Both the position numbers and the translations under genes were made by a program. The notes under the pieces were generated by a model, which saw nothing but the letters and a program-made list of their open reading frames with translations, searched no databases and was not told the DNA's origin. DNA of 64,000 bases from Anadara kagoshimensis (lineage: Eukaryota; Mollusca; Bivalvia; Arcoida; Arcidae). Of the stretch, positions 13,001-25,000 are shown piece by piece (position 1 is the stretch's first letter; each line of letters starts with the position of its first letter). The DNA lies in assembly GCA_021292105.1 (NCBI GenBank), contig CM037857.1:31982365-32046364 (forward strand), given 5' to 3'.

Positions 13001-16000
13001 CAACAACAGTACTCAATCCAATATCATCCTGAAAACAAGTCAATATCAACATTATATACAGCTGCAGATCCAACAACAGTACCCAATCCAATATCATCCT
13101 GAAAACAAGTCAATATCAACATTATATACAGCTGATCCAACAACAGTACCCAATCCAATATCATCCTGAAAACAAGTCAATATCAACATTATATACAGCT
13201 GATCAAACAGTACCAATCCAATATCATCCTGAAAACAGGTCAATATCAACATTATATACAGCTGATCCAACAATAGTACCCAATCCAATATCATCCTGAA
13301 AACAAGTCAGTATCAATATTATATACAGTTGATCCAACAACAGTACCCAATCCAATATCATATTGAAAACAAGTCAATATCAACATTATATACAGCTGAT
13401 CCAACAACAGTACCCAATCCAATATCATCCTGAAAACAAGTCAATATCAACATTATATACAGCTGATCCAACAACAGTACCCAATCCAATATCATCCTGA
13501 AAACAAGTCAATATCAACATTATATACAGCTGATCCAACAACAGTACCCAATCCAATATCATCCTGAAAACAAGTCAATATCAACATTATATACAGCTGA
13601 TCCAACAACAGTGCCCAATCCAATATCATCCTGAAAACAAGTCAATATTAACATTATATACAGCTGATCCAATAACAGTGCCCAATCCAATATCATCCTG
13701 AAAACAAGTCAATATCAACATTACAGTCTAAACTGTCTATAAGGGCCACTCGAGGGAAGTTGCAAAAGTGGCCCTTATGGACAGGTGGCCTTTATATAGA
13801 GGTTTGTAAATCCAGTTATGACATAAATATAAATATTAGTTGGAAAAATAGTGAGCAGTTCTAATTTATTTATTTTATTTGTTAAAATTTCTGTTACAAA
13901 AAAGGCATTAGCTAATTTTAATAGAATAATTTCTTTGAAAACAATTAAAGAAATATCTTCTGACCACACTATTTATCGATCTTTGAAAAAAAAACCAACT
14001 TAAAAATCACCAAGTAGATACACATATCTTAAATAAAGACATGTCTTCTTTAATAGGTAGAAGCCAGTAATGAAAACAATAGAAAATAGTCAATGTATCA
14101 TAATTAATAATGAGTAATAATCTATCCTCAGTGCTTTATGGCTTCATTTGCTGACATGAGGATAAATGACTTAAGAATTTGTTTAAGTTTTTAAAAAAGT
14201 TTCAAAAATATACTTTTTAAAAATTCTTTTCTTATCAACATACAGATTTGGTAACATGTACTGAGTTTAATGATCAATGGTTTAAAGTTAAATAATCAAT
14301 TTTTAAAATCTAATAGCTTCAAGATTTATTAAAAATTACATGGCTTAACATTTTTGCACAAAATTTTAGAAACTATAACAAAACTTGTCCCCAAAATACG
14401 AATAAAAAGTGGCCTTTATAGACAGGTTCATGAGCCATTTTGTACAAAAATAGGGTGGCCTCTGGCTCAGTTGAACAGTGGCTCTTATATAGAGGTTAAA
14501 TAAAGAGTAAAATGACCCGGGAGGAATTATAAGTGGCCTTTATAGACAGGTGGCCCTTATATAGAGGTGGCCTTTAACACAGGTTGGACTGTATATACAG
14601 CTGATCCAACAACAGTACCCAATCCAATATCATCATGGTAGAAAATAGAAACATTGTCAGTTTTTGCATAGTTTTAAGATACTTTTACTATAAAGCTTTA
14701 CAAAACAGGAATAAGTTGGATATGGAAGAAAAAAAAGTAACCACTGTTTTGTTGTGGAAGTCTGGAAAATAATCTCATCCCGAAAGTTGAGATTTCTATG
14801 TCTTCACTTAAGAAAGCAAGGGTTGATTCTTTTTGTCCCATATCCAAAAAACGGCTGTTTTGTAGAGTTTTTATGGTACAAATTATGCTAAAACAGTGCA
14901 AAAACAACATCGTTTGCATTTTGGAACCAATGGCTTAACAATATAAATTGTTGGCGTAACAATTTAAATTATATTGTGATGTCATAGTGTGCGTAGCTTG
15001 TCTTTCCCTAAGGTTAATCTTGCCCTGTTAAAATGCAGGATTTTCTTGTCTGGTACGGGAGAATTTAATGTCTTCACTACAAAGCAAGCATTGATTCTCT
15101 TTCTCCTACCTATATATATACAATATATGCTTGAATGTTACATATTACCCTAAAACTACACAAAAAGTACAATGTTCGAATTTGAAACCAATGATGCCAC
15201 AATCTAAATTTTTGACATCAATATTAAAGTGCTATTGTGATGTCATTAGTGTGCGTCGATTGCTTTTACCCTAGGGTGAGACAGAAAAATTTTATCCTGT
15301 TAAAATGCATTATCTTGTACAATGTGTACAATATGGGAGAAATAAAAATTTCAATCCTCGGGGAGAGATTCTGTTTTTTTGTTGTTTTTTTTCAAAGAAT
15401 AAAGAATCCCTGAAGGTTGGGATTTCTATGTCTCCACTAAAGAAAGGGGTAGATTCTATAACTCTTCTGCCAATCTCCTAAATAACAACTTTTTAAATAT
15501 GAGCTGTGTTATATGCAGCTGTTGATCATATAGTAAATTATCAATCTAATAACCCCAAGCAGATTTCTAGCATCAGATGTGATTTATGTAAGTAATATCA
15601 TGACTGTTTATAAGTGTATGCAAACAACATTAACTTGTCTTCTTGGCCTTTCATTGGGAATATTCACCCAATACATGGGTAATGTTAGGATTAGCAGTTT
15701 ATGCATAAACACTTAATGTATTTCATGATGTAGATGATATAAATGCCCGTTTTTCCCTATTCATAAATGTACTGGTCTACAAAACATAATGGCAATGTCT
15801 AATTATAAGTGATATACTCTAGACTGGGACATTAAACACAAATTTTGAAAACTTAAACTTAAACCTGATACAACCTGAGTAACAACCAAAGGTCATTGTG
15901 CACTTTGTGCTACATGTATCAAAACTTTACAATTCCATTGGTGGCTAATTGGTCTAATCTTGATGCATAGGTTCGAATCCCACTTCAGCAGACCCTTGTG

Positions 16001-19000
16001 TAAGATAGTTTGTCAGTACACTTGCCAAAGTAGGAAATTTTCTCCAGGCTCTCAGGTGTTCTCAACCCTCCCAGAACCAATTGCCTCAACATTAATCAAG
16101 TGAAATAATCTTGATTAGAAGGACATAAAACGCCATTATTCCACTCCACTTATTTGATACAGGCCACAATCACCTTGTAGGTATAATATGGAAAAACCCA
16201 GCCATTTCTTACTTTTGCAATAAATACAGCTATAACAGCAGTAGCAAGTTCTGGAGCAGAGCTGCCAGCAGCCATGAATGTTGCCCCTGCCACATCGGAT
16301 TGAATATGGAGAACTGAAAATATACAAAAAATATGTATACATTAAAAGCAAGTTCTGGTGCAGAGCTGCTACCAACCATGCATGTGGACCCTGCCACATT
16401 GGACTGTATATGGAGAACTGAAAATATAAACATAATATACAATAAATGCAAGTTCTGGTGCAGAGGTGCCAGCAGTCATGCATGTAGCCCCTGCCACATT
16501 GGACTGTATATGGAGAACTGAAAGTATACAAACATATGTACATTTTTTTAAATCTGTTGAAAAGTATTCATTATTGTATAGATTATGGTAACAAGAGACC
16601 TACCGTAATAGGGCCTGTATCACTCACCTGGTGCACATTAGCCATAAATCAAAGCAATTGTCTGTGGTGGACGTCTTATGATCTATATATGGAATTTGAT
16701 GATGACAACCCTCTTGGTTAATAAGAAGTCATTTAAAGCATTTTCCAAATAAGGTGACTGTGACCTTGAATGAAGGTCAAGGTAATATTTATTCACAAAC
16801 TTAACATGCTGATTCTTTATATGAAGTTTAATAATCATACGTTTTTGAGTCATTACAAAAAGTCATTTTATGCATTTTTTGCACAAAGGTTCACTTTGAC
16901 CTTTGATGAAGGTCAAGGTCAAATTTATTAAAAACTTTATAGAACTTGAGGCGGTGATTCTGTTTATGAAGTTTGATTTCTATAGGTCTTTTGGTTCATG
17001 AGAAGATGTAAATTTTAGCATTTTTGCATACATGGACACTGTGACCTTGAACTAAGGTCAAGGTCAAATCTATTCGTAAACTTTAAAGAATTCACATGCT
17101 GATTATGCATATTCAGTTTGGGGAATCTAGGTCTTTCGGTTCATCAGAAGAAGTAATTTTAGTGATTTTACACCTACAGTCACTTTTTCAGCCATTGTGA
17201 CCTTAAATGAAGGTCAAGGTCAACATTTTAAATAGCATTCCTCGTGGATGATTCCACCAATGTTTCATCAAAATTTCTCAAGTGGTTCAGGAGGAGAAGT
17301 TGTTTAAGTGAAGTTTACGTGTACATGCATGCAAGAACATACAGAGGCCGCATCATACCATAAGCTCATGCTGGCTTTAGCCAGGTGAGCTAAAAATGCA
17401 CTTTTAATTGCTGTAAGTGTAGTTTTATTTGCAGCATACTCATCTGATTTCACATTAAAATTTGTACAAAAATCACAATAATAATTATATACAGTAAAAC
17501 CTTGATTCATCGCCACCATTTGTTCAGTCAAACTTTGGCGTTATAAAAGGGTTTGGCAATAAATCGAGGGAGGCCTATAAAAAAAAACCATAAACAAAAT
17601 TGATTTTGGGACTTCAAAATAGTGTGGCGATAAGCGAGGTGGCAAAGTTATCGAGGGGCATTATAACGAAGTTTTACTGTATATAGTCTCGATCTAAAAG
17701 ACAATTTCATAAATCGGCAAATGCTGCATAGTTCTTTAATTCTGCGGGGAAAATATTTTTCGCAGTTCAAACACTGGAACTTATTCACAGGTATAAAGTT
17801 CCACTCTCCAGTCAATGTTAACAATTTTCTGTACGGAATATCACCGCTTACGTTTAATGAATGCTATACTAAAATTTTCACTGAATTTAATTTTGCTCTA
17901 TGAAGTCAAACCGGGAATATAGTGAAATTAAATCCCCAGTAAATAAAAGCAACTATACAGTATTACACCCTCCTAAAAGGTCGGAAATTAAAAACCTGTG
18001 GAAATTTGAACCAAAGAATTTTAAAGTACATTTACAGTTTTTTTTGCGTTTTACAATTCGAATTTTAATCTCTCGAAAGGAAAAAATCTGCAATTAATTA
18101 ACTAATTGCAGAATTTTTCTTTTAGAGAGATTCAAATTCATTTCTAAAAGATCTTCCGCTCTTTGGTAAGGTCATGTACTTAAATACTGATACAAGATGC
18201 TTTGTTAATTAACACAATTGTTCAAACATGTGGTTTTATTTCAAATGGTAAATTGCTAAAAATGTACTATAGTTTTCTTTTCAACCTTGATATTTTGATA
18301 TGTCTTTAGGAAAAATTCCTGAAATAAGAAACTGCGAGTAGCTAAATTTAGCTAGGTCATTTCTAAATTAAAAGTACTTTTCAACTGACATACAAGAATA
18401 TAATTATGAATCTATGTTTGTGATTTTGTGATCTGCTTACTTCAAAAGACTGTTTTTTATTTTAGGACATAAAAGTCTTGACTTGGTTTTAGCCTGGTAG
18501 AGGATTTTGAAAAAACCGCTTATTTTTCGATGTAGGGAGGACAACGTGTTCAAAGGTGGCAAGTTATGTCATAACCTTCTTTGACCTTTACTTTGGTAGA
18601 ATCGGCCTGTTGCCAAGCAAGATTTCACACAGGGGCCATTGTGGGGGCAGCTAAAGGTCAATGGGTGCAAAGTTCAAGTGAAAATGCCCATATTGACCTA
18701 TACACAAATTCAAGGTGGCTTACAGAAGTTTTTCTTTATACATTTTGTCTTCTAAATATGTAAGTGGTATCTTCAAATTAATAGAAAATCATATCTAACT
18801 AATTCAGTCACTTATTTTCAAAGTTTTCCATGGAAAATAAGATTAGACACTTGCACAAATTTGACCTTTACAAATATGATTAATTGTGGCAAATAAATAC
18901 TAGTATAAACACATTTGTGCATTTGAAATTGTTTAAGAAAACTTTAGACTTCTGTTAAAATAATTTTACTGAATCATATTGCCCATATTTACTTTTTTTT

Positions 19001-22000
19001 AAAAAAAGAAATCAAAGTACTGGTGGTACTGAAAGATTTAATTAGCTATAATGACTGTATCTGTATAATATTATCAAGTGTGTTCTCTTTTTCTGGTGGA
19101 AAAATTAGTGAACTGTTGAAACACGAACTATTCCCAGTGTCGCCTATACCTGATACATCAGGACCCTTGTTATCTACAGCCGACGAGTCGGATCTTCAAA
19201 ATATCCCTGAGGAGGAAGTTTGCATGGAGACATTACTACCAAAATAATTAATGGTCAAACTTTAGTTGTAGCACTAGGAAAACGAAAGGCATCAATACAT
19301 TCGGCGAGTTAGGAAACGCACAAATTGTTTTTATCCACGCGAAAGATAAATGTATTAAAATTGATCTCATTATGATAGATATGACAACTAATCCATAAAA
19401 GGTGAAACCATCTAGAGATAAAAGAGGACTAGGTCCCCGTTCTGTTAGAACAATTATTGATAATTAAAATGCCCCTCTGCATCAAATTGGTAAGATTTTA
19501 TCAGTCACCAAGAAAACAAATAGGATCTCGTAGTAATCCAAGACACTTCTTAGCTTAGCTGAGGGTATCAAGGGGTCCAACAGACAGCATGTTTAATTCA
19601 TAAAAAGGAAGGAGTGTAACCGTTTTTAAAGCTTTACATAAGGAAGCCGATACTAGAATTGTTCCCCATGGTGTTGATGCTTACATGCAAGGCTATAAAA
19701 GAACAGTTGTTGTCTGTCGTGATACTGATGACCTTATTCTTCTGTTGCTTTTAAATGAGGAAGTATGATTCCAGACAGGGACATCTAAAGTTCGACCCTG
19801 TTCGTAGCATAAAATTATCACCTCTGGAGAGGAATAAACTCCCAGTATTCCATGCAATTACATACTGTAAGACTGTCAATTAACTTTCTGGACATTCTAA
19901 ATACAGCATTCCGTGTTTCCAGGGAAAACACAGGTTTTCTTCCCACTCTTGCAAGAGGGAACTTTTCTGAACTTGTGAGTGCAGATGCCTTCATTGAATG
20001 TACCTAGCGATTATTTCTAATCTACGATGTAAACTGTTCCTCTCAGGGGAAAAGTAAAATTGAAAATTTGCTTCCAACATCATATGCAACCGACCTACAT
20101 ATTCAACGTGCACACCATTAAACTGCTGTTTGGCTGCATTTAGTAATTATACCTGGTATTTGTTCCGGATCTCCCGTCACCTATAGGACACGGATGGTGC
20201 TAGTCTCACTAACTTGCGTACTGTATGTCTTTAACTCCCTGTGGAGGTTAGTCCATCGACAAAATCCCTCAAACTGGCTCTGTTCTGTGCAATTTAACCC
20301 CCTCTGTTTCAATTCCAGAATATTGTCTAAATGTGTCTTTTATTCTTGTGTGTTCCATTTCAAAGTTTTGTGATGTTGTTGGCAGGTTCTTGATGGTGTG
20401 ACCTATCCATCCCCAATGTCGCTTTTGTGTTTGTGTTTCAAAACGACCTTGTTTTGTGATCCACCATAAACTTTTCGTTACCAATTTTGTCTGGTCATCT
20501 GGCAACAGGACCACGAACAATACTAGTTTTTATACTCAAATCTGTGTTTTTTTTCACAAATTAAACTTATTATTAATTTTTTTTGCTTAATTCTTACTTT
20601 GAACTTTGACTTTTCTAAGACAATTACAGGTCAAAGGATCATGAACAAAACTTAACTTTTTGGATTTAAGTTAAGTATTTTCCTGATGTTTACGATTATT
20701 CTCGGACAGTTATTTTAGTACGAGTCTGAATGTGATTTAAAAACAGTGTTAATGAGAAAATTATAAATTGATTGATTGTATGGGGTTTTACGGGCTTTTA
20801 CGTATTTCAGTCATATCAAGACGTCACCAGCTATAGGTGAAGTGGCAGAAACTTTGACCTTTGCAGTGAACTTAGGGAAATGTGCAGGAAAAGTTCCTTA
20901 ACATCTTATACCCGCCTTGGCACGGGGCATCGGTTTTTAAGATCTCTCTCAAAGGATCTCGTGACTTTCGTTTCTAAATACCGAGTGTTTGGCAAAAGAA
21001 CAGTCACTAACTTATTTCGAGTCTTGATCAGACCCAAGTAGGTTCGAACCCAGGACTCACCACATACGGGGAGTGAGGGCTATACCAATTGAGCTACAGT
21101 AGGGGGTTTTTAATGAGAAAATAACCTTTACCAAAATCATGTCATGCATTGCTGAAATGTAAATATAAATCATGTTGCACTACAAGATGTACATGAGGGG
21201 CATACAGTTTAAAGTTGGTGGCTGTATGCACTTGCAATGGACCGTTTAACCGTTGATTGGTTGAACCTTTTGAATGATAATGACACAGATAGTGATATTG
21301 ATGAATCAAAAGAAATCGTTAGATGTGACTTATATATTCCAGAGATTCTCGTGACTATGCCTTGCCGATTACAGTACTTGTAGTACTTTGATTTTAAACT
21401 TTTAATAAATTTCAAATTATCAGCTGGGTTTAAATAATATATTTGTTTTAATCACAGTCGTGTATTTACAAAAGACTTATATTTTAGCGTTTTGATTCAT
21501 ACTTTGGTGTTGAATGTATACTTTTATTTTATTCTATCTTGAGGCTTGTGTCAGAATTTTGAAAAATAACATTGAAATATTTAAATTTTAGCCTAAACAG
21601 TCTCAATTAGCTTCCTAGTCAATGTTAAAATACATGAATTACTATGATTACATGAGAACTGATTTATTTGATTCATTTAAATCTCAAAAAGTATATATTT
21701 GGACAGCTATAAACTAATAAAGATTATTTTTTTGGAAAAAACCACCATCTGACCTTTGACCTTTTATCTACTAAACCAAGGGTCGATCAGCTTGGCAACA
21801 GGTTGATTCTTGACCCCTAACCTATGATGATATAAGACAGCTATGTTGCCAGCTTTGAACACTCATGTCCCCCTATTGTGAAATTTCAATTTGTTTTCCA
21901 CCAGACTATTTTGGAATACCATGTAAATGCAGTACTCTTAAAATGTACTTTACAACTAATATATGATTATAATTTAATACTTAATATTGTTTATACACTG

Positions 22001-25000
22001 ATTAATCTCTCCTTTGCTTCAGGCATTTTGATCGGTCAAACCTTTTTTGTCAATTTTGCATGAAAGAACTGGCTCTCAGTCATGTCATGCTATTATAGAT
22101 GACACACACAGACATGCATTCCTACACCAATGTGATGTGAGTAGTGAGTCAGAGTGGAGAAATGGTGTTTTACAAATTCCTTTCAAAATTCTTTTACTTA
22201 TATTGAGGTGGTCAGTTCTGAGGATACAAGCTGAAAAACCCACAGAACACAACAGAACCTTAACAAACAAATCGGCTAAGAAAACCACAGAACTTCAGCA
22301 AGCAACAGAACTCAAGCAAGAAATTTGGCTGAAAACCACACAATTCCAATAAGCAAATTGGCTACAAATCCACTGAAAGTTGGCAAGTGAATTGGCTAAA
22401 AAAATCCAGAGAACTCTGACGAGCAAATTGGCAAAAAATCCACCAAACTTTGGCTAGCAAATTGGCTAAAAAATCACAGAACTCCAGCAAGAGAATTGGC
22501 TAAAAAATCACAGAACTCCAGCAAGAGAATTGGCTAGAAAACCACAGAACTGAGGGAAAGCAAATTGGCAAACATTTCACACTCAGATCTGCTTGAGCAG
22601 GATTCAAACTGTGATCTGTAACCAGGCTCAAATAACATGAATTAAGAGAAAGGGGGATAAAATTTTACAAGCCTTTAAAAACATGTGGCCTTTAAGGCAG
22701 AATGGGCTGTTATTTGCTACAGGAATAAGGTAGTGTGCAAAATGTCTCATTCTTTCAATTGTTGTACAACAAAACAAAAAATTAATTTCATTTTTATTGT
22801 GATACAAAAGATAAATATTGATTTTTATTTCTATCTCATATTTAAGTGTCCATTTATTGGCTAACATATAAAGTTTCAGTATCATTAAAACAAGTAAACA
22901 GGTATGTCCCTACACAGAGGTATGTAATATAAACTTGCTCATAGCAGCAGCAGCTTGCCTCATCATCAATATGATTAAAACATTCCAAAATAAACCAAAC
23001 AAAAGATTTTTATGTACTGTAAACCACTTTATAATATATTAGCATGGGCATATTTTAGCAATTTCCTTCAATATAAATGATTGGCACATCTTTATTTTAG
23101 CCCACCAACTATTTGTTTGCACTCGAGAGTCCCTTATAGGTACTTTTAGTGCAGTTATAGGGAATTTCAATGCAGTTTTATTTTAGCAGAAAAATCTGAC
23201 TGCCAAAAGTGCCAAAATAAAACTGCATTTTTGCCATTTAACAGTTGGTATAGATTGCAAAAAATGTTTAAAATTTCAAAGGTACACAACTCTGAAAAAA
23301 ATTGATAAGAAACAAGTAAGTAAATTCAGTAAATTCAGCTTTTTATGTACTGTAAACCCCTTTTTATTAGCATGGACATATTTTAGCAATTTCCTTCAAT
23401 ATAAATGATTGGCACATCTTTATTTTAGCCCACCAACTATTTGTTTGTACTTGGAGTCCCTTATAGGTACTTTTAGTGCAGTTTTTTTTAGCGGAAAGAT
23501 CTGACTGCCAAAAGCACCAAAATAAAACTGCTACTATTCTAAAATTTCACTGTTTACAGTAATTAAAGATGTATAAAATAAATCTCTGTTATTTTCAATA
23601 AACGCACCACTATTTTCAACAAGAGCACCACTAGGCAGGTCAAGATACATCAGTTAACATTTTTAACATTGAACAGTTGGCATAGATTGCAAAAAAAAAA
23701 TGAATAAAATTCCAAAGGTACACAACTCTGCAAAAAATTGATAAGAAACAAGTAAGTAAATCAGTTAATTACGATCCCCCGCTGGCAGGTTTTTTTGTGA
23801 TTTGCACTTATGTTCAAAAGGCAAACATTTTCCAGGAAAATGAGTGAACCAACATAACATTCGTTAATGGTATGGGAATCTGCAATCAATGATGTAGCCT
23901 TGCAACAAGTTTCATGAAATAGTGCTTTATAGTTTTGGCAAATTAGCGCAGACAAGAACTTTGAATGGACAGAAACTCCAATTAAATATCCTATTCTTTC
24001 TTCGAAAGGTGGGGCATAAAAACAGGATTGAAAAATTTGAAGAGACAAAGCTCTGAGAAATTTGCACCTCCTTTTCTGGTGCACACGTCATAATCCTGGT
24101 AATATAGTAGGCTATATCTTGTCCCTTGACAGCTTTTGAAGTTTTCAGTTTCTAGCTTTCAACATTTGGTTTTTGTGCCAGCCCAGCTTGACTCTTTTTT
24201 TACCTTTAAATTTTTTAACAGGTCTGTTGTTTCAGTCATGAAAACTTCATGAATTTCAAATGAATAGCATTTGAATTTTTATGAAGTATCGGTAATTTAA
24301 ACATGTTAAAATAATGCTAAATATATACATGTATACAAAGAATATCAGATGCCATCACATAGTGCTATCCGACATCAACTAAAATGTAGCAGCTTGTCAT
24401 CATCAACTGTATTAAATACACAGTAATTATACACTCCCCAATTGATGTATCACCCACCGTCCATGCCTTTTATGTTCAGACACTGGCAGCCAGCATGGTA
24501 CCAAAAGCAACATCATGGCAACTAATGATGTAAGTCTCAGTGACATCATAAAAATGCACAATTCAGGCCGAGTTTTCATTTTTTCATGTGTAATTCAAGC
24601 ATGCTGGGCCTTTGTTGGAACATTGTGGACGTGGCTGGCAACGGTAAAACAGTAAAACCTCATTATAATGCTCTTCGAAAACTTTATTATAATGCCCCTC
24701 AATAACTTTGTCACCTCATTTATTGCCATATTGTTTAGACGGCCCAAAATCTATTTCTTTTGTTGTTATCTTTACAAGTTGCCCTTGATTTATTGACAAA
24801 TCCCATTATAACAAAATTTGACTGAACAAACGGTGGCAATGAATACGTCATTTCTTTGATGAAGTCATTTATTGCAGAACCGGATTTTAGTATCACCCTA
24901 AATCATATGACTGGTCTGTAATTTAGGGCGTAAGAGAAATATCAACATTGATCTGCAGACGGGTGGCAGTGATGGGCTGTATTTAAACACTTATTACACA

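Noticed and set aside
12544-13294. Separate small membrane proteins ([15 protein letters not shown]-type frames)
   Set aside because: They read through partial exon-4 copies and intron bits; only 12556-12642 is a real exon.
16136-16543. 135- and 73-codon frames with repeated SSAPEL-like text
   Set aside because: Read-through of the true alpha-1 exon and its two partial copies; splice sites show the exon limits.
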